Shown: positions 1 through 9,475, counted from the stretch's first letter. The stretch is DNA of 64,000 nt from Salinigranum halophilum (GCF_007004735.1 NZ_SSNL01000006.1:372001-436000); one strand, 5' to 3'. Notes: a model not told the origin generated them from the letters alone. Numbers and translations: made by a program.

Positions 1-219
1 GACGCCTCGTTCAGGGTGAAACAACCACCTTGGCGCTGGCCGCTCAGGCCCCCGCCCCGGGGAGGCGAGCGAAGCGGGATTCGAGTACAGCGAGAAGGAT
101 GAGCGCCGAGAGCCGACACAAACAAAGTGGCCTGAACGGGTCCGGGCGGTCAAGACTAGCCGCTCGCCTAGCTTCAAGCTCCCAGGTAAACGGTGCGGGT
201 ACCTCGAATCAGCCGAACG

Positions 220-228
220 TATATAAAT
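220..228 (+). promoter_or_regulatory. TATA box of the vapBC operon
   Basis: TATATAAAT lies about 25 bp upstream of the ATG at 251. That is the archaeal spacing for a transcript starting at or next to the start codon, so it supports the ATG at 251 over the upstream in-frame ATG at 227, which overlaps the box. Confidence 0.65.
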
Positions 229-250
229 GTACACAACCTTCTGTGTACAC

Positions 251-484
251 ATGGGCACGAAAACGATCTCGCTCGACGACGAAGCCTACGAGCGGCTGAA
301 AGCGCACAAGCGCGAGGGGGAGAGTTTCAGTGCCGTCGTCAAGCGGCTCGCGGGCGAGCGGTCGTGGCGTGAAGTCGCCGGCATCTGGGAGGGTGAGACA
401 GACGATCTCGAAGAGGCAATCGCAGAGGGTCGCGAGCGGTCACGGGAGCGTCGTGAGCGACTCCATGACGAGTTGTCCGAATGA
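251..484 (+). CDS. vapB: VapB-type antitoxin
   Basis: Seventy-seven residues. The N-terminus (MGTKTISLDDEAYERLKAHK) is typical of ribbon-helix-helix/AbrB-like antitoxins of haloarchaeal VapBC pairs, followed by a highly charged C-terminal helix rich in Glu and Arg that would wrap the toxin. The stop overlaps the next start (ATGA), so the two genes are translationally coupled. The expected role is to neutralise the PIN-domain RNase encoded by the next gene and to autorepress the operon. The start at 251 is chosen from the TATA spacing. The family is inferred from sequence pattern and context. Confidence 0.8.
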   Translation: MGTKTISLDDEAYERLKAHKREGESFSAVVKRLAGERSWREVAGIWEGETDDLEEAIAEGRERSRERRERLHDELSE

Positions 485-873
485 TTCAGGACACGAGTTT
501 CATCATCGACGTCCTCAACGGTGACCCCGATGCACGGGACGTCCTCGAGCTCATAGAACGCGAGAACCGTCCGGAGAAGATCGCGTCGATCACATCGCTC
601 GAACTGTACGAAGGTGTCCAACGGTCACGAAAACCAGAGCGCGAGAAGCAGACGGTGCTGAGCGTACTCGACTCGAAACACGTGATTCCCGCCGACCACA
701 GCATCATGAAGCAAGCCGGGGAACTGAGTGGTCGGCTCATCACCGACGGAGAGCGAATCGACCGTGAGGACTGTATCATTGCAGCGACGGCGATTCAAGA
801 GAACGAACCGGTCCTCACGCGAAACGCCTCGCACTTCGACCGAATTCCAAATCTCGACGTCGAGACGTACTGA
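481..873 (+). CDS. vapC: VapC-type PIN-domain ribonuclease toxin
   Basis: A 130-residue single PIN domain. The first catalytic Asp sits in MIQDTSFIID near the N-terminus, an acidic residue follows in the SLELYEGV segment, and the later Asp pair lies in RIDREDCIIAATA, the usual order of PIN metal ligands. VapC proteins cut RNA (often tRNA) when freed from the antitoxin. The gene overlaps vapB by 4 nt. Nothing in it looks damaged and its length is normal for the family. Confidence 0.88.
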   Translation: MIQDTSFIIDVLNGDPDARDVLELIERENRPEKIASITSLELYEGVQRSRKPEREKQTVLSVLDSKHVIPADHSIMKQAGELSGRLITDGERIDREDCIIAATAIQENEPVLTRNASHFDRIPNLDVETY

Positions 874-954
874 AGGGGGGCCGGACTGCTGGGGCAGCGT
901 GACTACTGAGACGGGCCAATGCGTCGGTTCGAACAATGAGAGTCCGCGATCAGT

Positions 955-985
955 GTTAACCAACAGCCTCGGTAGTTAACCAACA
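955..985. repeat. Two direct GTTAACCAACA repeats, 20 bp apart
   Basis: Perfect copies of GTTAACCAACA lie at 955-965 and 975-985, two helical turns apart. The same motif recurs as inverted pairs at 11680-11722 and 15421-15463, so it is probably a protein-binding site. The rest of the 874-1241 gap between the convergent vapC and lipoprotein genes shows no gene. Confidence 0.6.
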
Positions 986-1213
986 CACGGTGGTTGGTGC
1001 AGTTGAGATACGATACCGAGTGCCCTCTTCGAGTGAGTCACTGTTGATAGCGAGAGAAATATGTATGTGAAATTCGGCTCTGTTAAAATCCTCAGTAGTT
1101 GATACAAACGGCGTGCTGAATAGAGAGCGTGTAGTCAGCACTGAAAGTTGATAATTTTCACCAAACAAATTATAAATAAATTACAAACGGCCGCACGCAC
1201 TCTCTTTGATGAG

Positions 1214-1233
1214 TCCGACCAGTTCCGGTCGGA
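1214..1233 (-). terminator. Terminator-like hairpin after the lipoprotein gene
   Basis: TCCGACC (1214-1220) and GGTCGGA (1227-1233) form a perfect 7-bp stem just beyond the lipoprotein stop at 1242. There is no strong T-tract, so the role in termination is inferred. Confidence 0.4.
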
Positions 1234-1241
1234 GAACGGTC

Positions 1242-2738
1242 TCAGTTCACAGCCTTCGACAGCTCCGCGCCTGCCTTGAACTTCACATCTTGCGACGCCC
1301 GACTCGCACTCACCAAGTGACGCACCGGCGCATCCACCGCCACATGCGTCACGAACCCGTATTCGTCGCCGGGCTCACCGTCATCACCGCTCATAGCCCA
1401 ATCTCCCCCTCGACTGGTGATGACATCGATAATGTCATTCGACACGCCTTCGAGACCGTCTTCACGACCGAACTCTTTCACCGCCCCGGAATCCAGCCGC
1501 CCGCCCCGCCGGACGCGTGGCCAGTCCCAGTCGGCTGCTCCACCGGCTACATCCTCAAACGAACCCCCAAGGTCAGAAAGCTCGACGCCCACCACCTCAG
1601 TCGGACCCGCCATCGACAGCACCGTCATCGAATCCTCGTACAACGCAGCGTCGTCGATGACCCACCCACCCGTGTACACGAGCTGGTCGTTGCTCTCACA
1701 CCGTTGGACGTACAGCAGCGCGGGGAACGGCTTCGGACACCGCGGCGGTTGCACCATCATCTGATACACCGATACACCGGTCGACGCTCCAGACTCTGTC
1801 GCCTCTGGCCACCCCGCCTGACCACACTCTCTCATCGTCATCATCCCAACTCGTCCCTGCCCACCAGACTCACACGAACGTTCAGCCTCCGACGAAACCG
1901 CCGACCCCGACAGCAGGAACACCGACCCATCCTCCGTCCGGACGACCTCCAGACCCCCGCCCGCCGCCGTCGGTCCCGACACCTCCGCAACGAAGTGAGG
2001 CGTCGTCCCACACACCGCCCCCGGGAAAATCCCCTCGTCCGAATCATCACAATCGCCACCTCCGTCTGAGCTAGCCTTCGGCGTCCCCCACGAGTACACC
2101 CGCCCCTCGCCATCAGACTCGCCCGTCAGATACGCAATGAGACGTTCCGGCGTCACCGCTTCCCTGATACTCCCGTTCCCAACCGGAACCTCGGCATCAG
2201 GCAGACAGACCGTAAACCGCTCACTGACCATCGGCTCGCCGTCCAAATACGCGAGAATCTCATTTCGAGCATCGAACTCGAGCACGGTGTCGCCCACTTC
2301 GAATTGGTCGGGGTCATTTGGGTCGGCCACATCATCCTCGTCAGCGTCACCAAGCCCATCATCATCAGCATCTCCGTCCGATGACCGCGACTTTTGCTTG
2401 TTGCTCCGCGACGAGTTGTAGTCCTGAGCCATCACTGCCGACGACGTAACCCACCCCTCCAACTCCACGTCTCCAAGCTGTCCACTCGACACCGTCGGAG
2501 TCAGCCGACTCACGTGCGGCTCACCGACAACGAACTCGCCCAGACTCGCTTCTTGTGTCCCCGCGAACACCGCTGCAGGCGACGCCCCCGTGTTCGTCAC
2601 CGCCGCCGCCGCGCGGCTCAGACAGCCGCTGAGTCCGACAACGGTGACGGCACCGGCTGCGGCAAGGAGGCTCCGGCGGCGAACCGGCATCTCGCCCGTG
2701 TCGGCAGCACTGCTCCCCGGGGGTGATGAACCATTCAT
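1242..2738 (-). CDS. Haloarchaeal Tat-exported lipoprotein, function unknown
   Basis: 498 residues from the ATG at 2738. A Tat signal (VRRRSLLAAAGAV) runs into a lipobox ending LSGC, so the protein should be exported folded and anchored by a lipidated Cys. A mid-region Asp-rich segment (about residues 120-145, DADDDGLGDADEDD) resembles Ca-binding thrombospondin-type-3 loops. No catalytic motif was recognised. The start was chosen because a TATA-like element lies about 25 bp upstream and because upstream in-frame residues look non-coding. A shorter start at 2690 would still include the RR motif. Similar long lipoproteins are common and uncharacterised in haloarchaea. Confidence 0.75.
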   Translation of the reverse strand: MNGSSPPGSSAADTGEMPVRRRSLLAAAGAVTVVGLSGCLSRAAAAVTNTGASPAAVFAGTQEASLGEFVVGEPHVSRLTPTVSSGQLGDVELEGWVTSSAVMAQDYNSSRSNKQKSRSSDGDADDDGLGDADEDDVADPNDPDQFEVGDTVLEFDARNEILAYLDGEPMVSERFTVCLPDAEVPVGNGSIREAVTPERLIAYLTGESDGEGRVYSWGTPKASSDGGGDCDDSDEGIFPGAVCGTTPHFVAEVSGPTAAGGGLEVVRTEDGSVFLLSGSAVSSEAERSCESGGQGRVGMMTMRECGQAGWPEATESGASTGVSVYQMMVQPPRCPKPFPALLYVQRCESNDQLVYTGGWVIDDAALYEDSMTVLSMAGPTEVVGVELSDLGGSFEDVAGGAADWDWPRVRRGGRLDSGAVKEFGREDGLEGVSNDIIDVITSRGGDWAMSGDDGEPGDEYGFVTHVAVDAPVRHLVSASRASQDVKFKAGAELSKAVN

Positions 2739-2757
2739 CTGGTATTGAATGCCATGT

Positions 2758-2768
2758 GTATGTATAAC
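2758..2768 (-). promoter_or_regulatory. TATA box of the lipoprotein gene
   Basis: On the minus strand TTATACATA lies about 25 bp upstream of the ATG at 2738, consistent with a leaderless transcript. Confidence 0.5.
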
Positions 2769-2854
2769 ATTTCCTGTGAGTAGAACGTAGAGGTTACACT
2801 CATTTCTGGATGGATGCTGTCGAGGCGTTTCGAGGCACCGAACAGGGACGTAGA

Positions 2855-3478
2855 TGACCGACTCGCGCGCTCGATCCAGCACGGCCACAGAAACCTCACC
2901 GAACGCTGTCAGGAGCGGCGTGACACATGTAGAGGGTGAGTTCAGCACGCGCTTGCTGTCTGTTTCACGTGGTTACGTGCTTGATAGCCCGGCGACGTTG
3001 AATGAGGTACGCACTTACAGTTAGCACATTCACGAGCGGGATGAACGAAATGACGTACAGAATATTTGGCGTCCAGTCTGTATGTTCTGTGAGGAATTTG
3101 CGGTCATGGTAGATGACCACTGGTGAGTAAAAGGAAACAGCAATGTTTGCGATGATTAGCCACTCTTGGAGAGTTATGATGTATCCAGATAGACCGATAC
3201 TATAATCGAATACGACGAAATTATTCAGCAGGAAAAGGACTTGATGAAGAAGCAATAGTAAGGGTATCAAGAAGAGTACCTTCCACCATCCTCGGTTTGA
3301 AAAATATCGTTGGAGACTCACTTGGCTCATTAGTGTCTGTCTGGGTTAAAGCGCATTAAAAACCTCGCAGGTGACTAGATTTTCTACTTCGTCCGCTCCT
3401 ACAACGCGGGGTCTCGATGTTGACGATGCGTGCCGTATGTAGCGAAAGAGCAAGGCAAGTTCTGTGACCGACTCGCGC
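2855..3478. repeat. Dispersed 14-bp repeat flanking the small membrane gene
   Basis: TGACCGACTCGCGC occurs at 2855-2868 and again at 3465-3478. Each copy is followed by loosely similar sequence containing CAGC and GAAACC. The copies bracket the gene at 2965-3330 and may be relic ends of a mobile element. The gap 3331-3705 holds nothing else I can support. Confidence 0.3.
2965..3330 (-). CDS. Small multi-pass membrane protein, unknown
   Basis: 121 residues with three to four hydrophobic segments (roughly 16-38, 44-55, 57-75 and 88-108) and a basic C-terminal tail (IQRRRAIKHV). The Arg/Lys distribution predicts a cytoplasmic C-terminus. The base composition is clearly more AT-rich than its neighbours, which suggests recent acquisition. 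A TATA-like TTTTTAATG lies about 28 bp upstream of the ATG. No family was recognised. Confidence 0.55.
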   Translation of the reverse strand: MSQVSLQRYFSNRGWWKVLFLIPLLLLLHQVLFLLNNFVVFDYSIGLSGYIITLQEWLIIANIAVSFYSPVVIYHDRKFLTEHTDWTPNILYVISFIPLVNVLTVSAYLIQRRRAIKHVTT

Positions 3479-3705
3479 CCTGTATTCAGCGCGAGTGCTG
3501 AAACCGATCACTGAGTGAGGGTTTCAATAAGGCCACTCTCGGTGTTCTCAAACGAGTGTTCGGTGTGGGTCTTGCCCGAGAACGTCGGTCAGCTGAGGCG
3601 AACCTGTGTTGCCGACGATTTTCCGGACCGGTATCGTGCTCAAAAAGAACCGCACCCCGTCGGAGTCCTTCACCCATGAGGCCACTGGATCTGACGGTAA
3701 GGCGC

Positions 3706-4812
3706 CTACGCGGCGCTAAATGACCTGTACTCACTCTCGCAAGGCGGGCCAGCAGTGCCGAGGAGTCGTCTATCGGTCAGATCCATGATGTAGCTGCCGT
3801 TCGTCTGTAGCCGATCGAGTTCCGGATCGTCTTCGTTCGGATGTCGACAGATGCTGTTTGGCCGTCCAAAGTGGTCTCGGAGTGCGTCTTTGATCACTTC
3901 GGTGCCAATCTCACCCGAGTGTCGCGAGAGAAGCCGTCTGAGACGGGGTGCCCGACAGAGTGTGTCGGGGATGAGTTTTTCGAACTCACTATTCATCGAA
4001 CTCCGATCCTCAACGTGGTTCGCGTGTGTTATCAGATGCTCCTGGGGGTACAGGTAGTTCGCTGTTTCCGGAGCGATCTCGATATTGACCATTTCGCCCT
4101 CTGCGTGAGCAACGATGACGTTCCCGGAACACGCCCTGTCCTTCGTGATTAGTGGTGCGATAGCGCTGTCCATTCGTTCGGCGTCCAGAACCTCTCGGAA
4201 TCGGACGTGGAACGGTTTTCGGAACGGGTGTTCCCCGTCTTTCGCAGTGACGAGACCGTTGAGCGTCATCCCAAGTCCGTGTTCGTTGACACCGATTTTG
4301 CCGCCGACAATTCCCGCTTCGGTCATTGCGACCATGTTCGGCTTGTCGTCGCGACGGATGTCCATGACGAAGGTTTCCAGTCCAGGCATCCAGTCCCAGT
4401 TCTGTCCGAGATACGTGTGTCCGTCCTCCGTGATTTCTTGTTGTGCAGCGAACGCTGTGCAGGCGTCTGGGCTAGCCTCGTTGACTTCGTCCGCCGCCTG
4501 TTTGAACGCACTGTACATCACCTCGTACCGCGCATTGAGAATCGTGATGTCTTCCAAAGAGAGTCCACTTCCCTCCGCAACACCCTTCATCTCGTCGTAG
4601 TACTCTCGATTCTCGTTCTCAATGAGTGGTATGAACTCTTCTGCCTGCTCGTACACCGTTTCCTCGTCTGTTCCTTTGTACTCGAAGACGTCCAGGTAGA
4701 TCTCGAGATTCTTCTGTATCTCGTCCGCGAACTCGGTTCCGTGTGTGACACCTCGTTCTTCTGGCGTTCCCGTCAGTTCTACTCCTCGAAGGGTAGCCTT
4801 GGCTTGGGACAT
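3706..4812 (-). CDS. Peptidase C45 / acyltransferase-like NTN hydrolase
   Basis: 368 residues matching the C45 family (acyl-CoA:6-aminopenicillanate acyltransferase-like). In this family the precursor cleaves itself and the new N-terminal Cys becomes the nucleophile. The candidate nucleophile is Cys118 in SPDACTAF, followed by the family-typical GQNWDW and the NEHGLGMTLNG segment. Substrates are probably amide-linked acyl compounds, but the specific one cannot be read from sequence. The gene is divergent from the deacetylase at 4902 and shares a 90-bp AT-rich promoter region with it, so the two may be co-regulated. Confidence 0.8.
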   Translation of the reverse strand: MSQAKATLRGVELTGTPEERGVTHGTEFADEIQKNLEIYLDVFEYKGTDEETVYEQAEEFIPLIENENREYYDEMKGVAEGSGLSLEDITILNARYEVMYSAFKQAADEVNEASPDACTAFAAQQEITEDGHTYLGQNWDWMPGLETFVMDIRRDDKPNMVAMTEAGIVGGKIGVNEHGLGMTLNGLVTAKDGEHPFRKPFHVRFREVLDAERMDSAIAPLITKDRACSGNVIVAHAEGEMVNIEIAPETANYLYPQEHLITHANHVEDRSSMNSEFEKLIPDTLCRAPRLRRLLSRHSGEIGTEVIKDALRDHFGRPNSICRHPNEDDPELDRLQTNGSYIMDLTDRRLLGTAGPPCESEYRSFSAA

Positions 4813-4901
4813 ATTCCACGTTGAATGTTACCACACAACTCCATTAAATGTTATTCAATTTATATTACCAATTAGTTTAAGTAGATAGTTAATGAACTGT
4901 C

Positions 4902-5747
4902 ATGATGGTCATGTCAGACACAGAAGCGACCGTCGCACTCGGTTTCGATTTCGACGCAGTGTCGATATGGTTGCACAGTTTTGACTTCCTCGAGAGTCCA
5001 ACAAAACACTCCCGTGGGATGTACGGTGCTGAGGTCGGTACACCACGTCTGTTAGACCTCCTCGATCGACTGGAAACCCCGGCGACCTGGTTTATTCCAG
5101 GTCATACGATCGATAGCTTCCCTGAGGTCTGCGGAGAAGTTCACGACAGAGGCTATGAGATACAGCACCACGGGTGGAAGCATACGAATCCAGCCAACTT
5201 CGAGACGCGTGAAGACGAGAAAGCGGACGTCGAACGCGCGATTGAATCCATCCGTGATCTCACGGGGCAGAAACCGTCAGGGTACCGGTCGCCGTACTGG
5301 GACTACTCGAAACACACGCTGGGAATCATCCAAGAACTCGGATTCGAGTGGGACTCCAGTCTGATGGGACACGATTTCCAGCCGTACTACGTGCGAGAAG
5401 GCTGGAGTGCTGACCCGGACGAGCCGTATGACCCAGGAGAAGAGACAGACATCCTCGAAATACCCGTCTCGTGGCATCGAGACGACTGGCCGCCGTTCCA
5501 GTTCATTCTCGGTGCGGACTCACAGGGCGGTGCCCCCGATGAACTCCAGGTGTTTGAGATGTGGGAGCGCCAATTCGATTGGATGTACGATAACGTCGAT
5601 AACGGCGTCTTCGCACTTACGATGCATCCACAGGTGATTGGACAGCCGCCCCGGACGCTCTACCTGGAGGAACTCATTCGGCACATGGAGTCGAAACCAG
5701 ACGTAGAGTTCAAAACGTTCGACGAGATCGCCGCCGAACGAACATAG
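4902..5747 (+). CDS. Polysaccharide deacetylase (NodB-like) family hydrolase
   Basis: 281 residues with NodB homology-domain features: the catalytic/metal Asp in GFDFDAVS, the metal-binding His pair in HHGWKHTNP, GYRSPYWDYS as motif 3, and a C-terminal His in LTMHPQVIG. The family removes N-acetyl or similar groups from sugars, or hydrolyses C-N bonds in allantoinase-like members (PuuE subgroup). The lack of a signal peptide and the PuuE-like layout make a cytoplasmic small-molecule substrate plausible. A TATA-like TTTAAGTAG lies about 25 bp before the ATG at 4902. An ATG at 4911 is an alternative start. Confidence 0.85.
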   Translation: MMVMSDTEATVALGFDFDAVSIWLHSFDFLESPTKHSRGMYGAEVGTPRLLDLLDRLETPATWFIPGHTIDSFPEVCGEVHDRGYEIQHHGWKHTNPANFETREDEKADVERAIESIRDLTGQKPSGYRSPYWDYSKHTLGIIQELGFEWDSSLMGHDFQPYYVREGWSADPDEPYDPGEETDILEIPVSWHRDDWPPFQFILGADSQGGAPDELQVFEMWERQFDWMYDNVDNGVFALTMHPQVIGQPPRTLYLEELIRHMESKPDVEFKTFDEIAAERT

Positions 5748-5886
5748 TCACTCGTGGCGTTCTGGGGGACCCGCTCAGACGGTGTTTCCGAGCCCTCCAA
5801 TTGAAGTTTCACTGTCTGGTGGACTCGGTACCGAAGTCGTGTCTCGCCTTCTGGTCGGGGCGGGTTAGTGCGTCGGCGACAGTGAA

Positions 5887-6867
5887 TCAGCGCCACGGGA
5901 GCCACCCGTGCTTCTCGTCAGCCATGTTTGGGTCGTATTCGATGCGCTCGAGACCGACATCACGAGCGTGGTCAAGGACCGCCTGATACTCTTCGGGGGT
6001 GATCGGGCGGTTGATCTGTTCGTACCGTTCCTCGGTTGTCGCTTTGTAGTACGGACGGTACTGGGCCATCACGTTCACCACCGTATTGGTGCTGATTTCC
6101 TCGGCGATGAACGAGAGGACACCCTGTGCGTTTTCGACGTGACCCGGCATGACGAGATGACGAACGAGAAGGCCGCCAGTGGCGAGACCGTTGTCGTCGA
6201 TCTCGAGGTCGCCGACCTGTCGGTGCATCTCTCGGAGCGACCCCTTGATGTTCGACCAGTACCCTGGAGCTTTGGAGTACTTGGCGGCAGCAGCGTCATC
6301 ACTCCACTTCACGTCCGGCATGTAGATGTCGACGATTCCGTCGAGGACTTCGAGGATCTCGGCGCGTTCGTACCCCCCGCAATTCCAGACGATGGGGAGG
6401 TCGAGGCCCTGGTCACGTGCGATTCGAACGGCCTCGACAAGATGTGGGGAGTGGTGCGTCGGGGAGACGAAGTTGATGTTGTGACATCCTCGAGATTGAA
6501 GTTCGAGTGCCATCGCCGCAATCTCGTCGGGTGTAGTGGGCTCTCCACGAGCTTCGTGACTGGTCTCGAAGTTCTGGCAGAAGACGCACTTCATGTTGCA
6601 ATGTGCGAGGAAAATCGTCCCGCTGCCCTCGTGGCCCCGCAGGACGTCCTCCTCGCCGTGATGGGCAAAGTACGACGAGACGTACGCGGTATCGTCGACG
6701 CGGCAGGCGCCGGTCTCGCCGGCCGTGCGGTCGACGCCACAGTCGTACGCACACAGGTCACAATCGGCGTACCGATGCCACAGGTCGTCGACGCGGGCGG
6801 CGAACTCAGTGTCCGGTAGTCGCTTGTAGTTCGGAATCGTGTCCGGACGGGTGCTCATATCTAACAT
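5887..6867 (-). CDS. Radical SAM protein, PflA/PflX-like
   Basis: 326 residues. The radical SAM cluster motif is CNMKCVFC (Cys90, 94 and 97), preceded by four more cysteines in CDLCAYDCG and GAC (Cys36, 39, 43 and 55) that could hold an auxiliary Fe-S site. Later segments (VWNCGGYE, DIYMPDVKW) fit pyruvate-formate-lyase-activating-enzyme-like proteins of the PflX/COG1313 type, whose substrate is unknown in archaea. The start is the ATG at 6867, with a TATA-like GATTATTTC about 25 bp upstream. An ATG at 6858 is possible. Confidence 0.85.
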   Translation of the reverse strand: MLDMSTRPDTIPNYKRLPDTEFAARVDDLWHRYADCDLCAYDCGVDRTAGETGACRVDDTAYVSSYFAHHGEEDVLRGHEGSGTIFLAHCNMKCVFCQNFETSHEARGEPTTPDEIAAMALELQSRGCHNINFVSPTHHSPHLVEAVRIARDQGLDLPIVWNCGGYERAEILEVLDGIVDIYMPDVKWSDDAAAAKYSKAPGYWSNIKGSLREMHRQVGDLEIDDNGLATGGLLVRHLVMPGHVENAQGVLSFIAEEISTNTVVNVMAQYRPYYKATTEERYEQINRPITPEEYQAVLDHARDVGLERIEYDPNMADEKHGWLPWR

Positions 6868-7225
6868 TGTAAATCGTTAGAAATAATCGTGTCGCTGTGT
6901 CGTCGGCGTACGACTTCGAGGTGTTCGTCCAGTTCCAGTATCCCTCTGTGAGTCATCTCTGCCCGCGATTTGTGCGTTCGACTTACTGAAGTGCGAGGAG
7001 GAATCCGATGGAGCCGAAACATCAGAACGGCCCGCGTGCTGCGGACGCGAACAAACACGCTCCAGTAAGCAGCCTGTGGCAGTCTGTCTTAAGAATTCGG
7101 TAGCCGATTACGGCGACGTCGTACGTGTCGACCCGCGAATCCTGTTCCTGTCGATATCACCGGGAATCGTCGACGGAATAATCAGCTGTGAGTTGGGTGC
7201 GTCGACACCACTCGAAGCAGGGAGA
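6868..7225. other. Intergenic region, little content
   Basis: Contains the promoter of the radical SAM gene at its left edge. A 31-codon ORF at 7008-7103 (+) has GAGGAGG placed like a ribosome-binding site, but there is no other support for coding. Nothing else was recognised. Confidence 0.4.
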
Positions 7226-9295
7226 TCACCACGCCCGTCTCTCCGCGAGTGTGAACGGCACAACATTGCCACTCCCTGCCTTCCGCAAAGCGGTCCCGAC
7301 TTCCGTCAGTGTCCAGCGGGAGCCGACGATATCGTCGACAAGGAGCAACGGTGTGTTTCGGATTGAACCTGTTGTCTCGTATGCTCCAGAGACGTTCCAG
7401 CACTGTTGATAAGAGTTAGCCAACTCTGCTTGGGGAGCCGGATTACCGGTACAGTTCATTGTCTCGACGAACGGGAGTCCGAGGCTCGCAGCGAGACGCT
7501 TGGCGAACTCGACGACCAGTCCAGGCTGACGAATTGAAGGAACAGCGGTGACCCAACGTGGCTCAGGTTCGGGCTCCCACTCTTCGATGAACTCCACTGA
7601 AGCCTCCACGAGTTCTTTCCGGTACCGACTACCATCGCGCTTGTCTGCATACACCTTCGTCCCCCACCCAGGGTCCTTGTACACCGAGAGCGACCTGCCG
7701 GGTTCGAGCAGCTGATTGGCTGGAATCTTGCTTCGGCCGCCAGACCGGTGATGCATATACTTCCGTGGGGGAATCTGCTGCCACCCATCACTCCGGTAGT
7801 ATCCCTTCGCTTCCTCGACGAGCGCCTGGGTAGACACGGAAGAGGGGAGAAAGTCTCCCATACAGTTCGCACAGCGACCACAGGGCTTGTCGAGGTTCCC
7901 GTCGAGTTCGTCGTCGATGAATTTCGTGAGACAGCTATCGGTAGTGACGAACTGTTGCATCCGCTCCAGTTCCTTCCAACGATTCCTTGTCACTGACTCC
8001 ACACGCTCGTGGTCATACGACCAATCATCTGCTGTCCGGACGAACCCGTCTTCAACCTTCTCTATCGCACCTTCGACCTCGAGAATGTTCAGACAGGAAG
8101 TGGTCGTTCCCCACGAGACGTCTACATCACGGAGAATCTCGTACTTGTACAACGGTTCGTCGCTCTCTGTGATCGTTTCGAGGATGTTCTCGAAGTGAGT
8201 GGGGTTCGGGAACGCTTTCTCGATGAAATACTCCGCAATGTCGTCATCATCTGGGCCAGAGAGAACAACCGCATAGGATTCGTCGAGTGCACGACCCGCA
8301 CGGCCGATCTCTTGGTAATAGCGGATGAGATTCGGTGGCCGTTGGAAGTGGATGACCCAGCCCAAATCAGGCTTGTTGAACCCCATCCCGAGAGCGTTCG
8401 TGGCTACCAACGCCTCTACTTCGTTGTTCATCAGCTTCGCTTCTCGCTCCTGGCGAACATCGCCGTCCATCCCGCCATGGTACGGGAGTACATCGTGGCC
8501 GTGCTCGGCGAGCCAGCCAGCGACGTTTTCGGTCTCGTCCGTCGTGAGACAGTAGATGATGCCGGCAATCGGAGTATCTGCTAAGACCTCGGTCAGCCAA
8601 GCTAGCCGCTCCGCTCGGGAAGTCATCTGTATCGTCTGAATGTGCAGCGATTCGCGGACCAGATCGCCACGAAGTGGTTCAAGCTTCGGGAGCTGGGAGG
8701 TCACGTCGTCGATGACTCGATCGTTCGCCGTCGCGGTCGTCGCCGCGACGGGGAGATCGTTCGGAAGCTTCTCGAGTACATCACTGATTCGTCGATAGTC
8801 CGGGCGGAAGTCGTGCCCCCAACTGGAGATGCAGTGGGCTTCGTCGACAACTAACAGCCCAAGTTCGTCAGCGATTTGCTCGAACACCTCGTCTTGGAAC
8901 TGTTCATTGGCGAGGCGTTCCGGAGAGATGAGCAAGAGGTCACAATCGCCGTCGACGACGGATTCCTGAATCGCACCCCAGTCGTCTGTGTTGTTCGAAT
9001 GGATCGTGGCCGCATCGAGGCCGAGCTGTTCTTCGGCGTCGATGACCTGGTTCCGCATCAAGGCGAGCAGTGGGCTGATAATGAGTGTTGGGCCTGCACC
9101 CTGCTCTCTGAGCAGTCGAGTCGTGGTGAAGTACACAGTGCTCTTGCCCCACCCCGTCCGCTGAACCAGCAGCAATCGACCTGAGCTGTTGACCAGCGAA
9201 TCGATTGCCTCCCACTGGTGCTGGCGGAAGGTCGCATCAGAGCCGAGGCTCTCCCGCAAGATTTTCTCTGCCTCCGCCTTCGTCACCCGTGACAC
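7226..9295 (-). CDS. recQ: RecQ-family DNA helicase with C-terminal phosphoribosyltransferase-like domain
   Basis: 689 residues from a GTG at 9295. Helicase motifs appear in order: motif 0 Gln in FRQHQWEAI, Walker A TGWGKST, DEAH box VVDEAHCISSWGHDFRPDYR, motif VI IGRAGR, and a RecQ-type zinc site ending CGRCANC. The C-terminal ~110 residues carry LLLVDDIVGSRWTLTEVG, the PRPP-binding signature of phosphoribosyltransferases, a fusion also seen in some bacterial RecQ-like helicases. It would unwind DNA 3' to 5'. The PRTase-like part may bind nucleotides. The GTG is chosen because a TATA box (9316-9324) lies 25 bp upstream and the longer upstream frame looks non-coding. Confidence 0.88.
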   Translation of the reverse strand: MSRVTKAEAEKILRESLGSDATFRQHQWEAIDSLVNSSGRLLLVQRTGWGKSTVYFTTTRLLREQGAGPTLIISPLLALMRNQVIDAEEQLGLDAATIHSNNTDDWGAIQESVVDGDCDLLLISPERLANEQFQDEVFEQIADELGLLVVDEAHCISSWGHDFRPDYRRISDVLEKLPNDLPVAATTATANDRVIDDVTSQLPKLEPLRGDLVRESLHIQTIQMTSRAERLAWLTEVLADTPIAGIIYCLTTDETENVAGWLAEHGHDVLPYHGGMDGDVRQEREAKLMNNEVEALVATNALGMGFNKPDLGWVIHFQRPPNLIRYYQEIGRAGRALDESYAVVLSGPDDDDIAEYFIEKAFPNPTHFENILETITESDEPLYKYEILRDVDVSWGTTTSCLNILEVEGAIEKVEDGFVRTADDWSYDHERVESVTRNRWKELERMQQFVTTDSCLTKFIDDELDGNLDKPCGRCANCMGDFLPSSVSTQALVEEAKGYYRSDGWQQIPPRKYMHHRSGGRSKIPANQLLEPGRSLSVYKDPGWGTKVYADKRDGSRYRKELVEASVEFIEEWEPEPEPRWVTAVPSIRQPGLVVEFAKRLAASLGLPFVETMNCTGNPAPQAELANSYQQCWNVSGAYETTGSIRNTPLLLVDDIVGSRWTLTEVGTALRKAGSGNVVPFTLAERRAW

Positions 9296-9315
9296 ATTCT
9301 GATAATCAGGAACGA

Positions 9316-9324
9316 ATATAATAA
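9316..9324 (-). promoter_or_regulatory. TATA box of the RecQ gene
   Basis: TTATTATAT on the minus strand, about 25 bp upstream of the GTG at 9295. This fixes a leaderless GTG start. Confidence 0.6.
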
Positions 9325-9475
9325 AGACTCGGCTGACACCTCGACGACTCACTGCTCGAAGGCCTTCTGCATGTCGCCCCCTCCATCGAGAGATTTGTAA
9401 TCGGGGCATCGATGATATTTCTGTCAGCGGCTATCGGTGCGATAATCCCCCCATACACCGTACGAGAGAGCTTCC

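Noticed and set aside
1-219. Possible coding end of a transposase at the window edge
   Set aside because: The frames are open but have no recognisable motif. Nothing supports a gene.
3486-3734. 82-residue ORF on the minus strand
   Set aside because: Arg/Pro-rich composition typical of a shadow frame. It overlaps the C45 hydrolase end and has no promoter.
7008-7103. 31-codon ORF with a good GAGGAGG upstream
   Set aside because: Very short, with no similarity and no neighbouring partner; a chance ribosome-binding-like sequence cannot be excluded.
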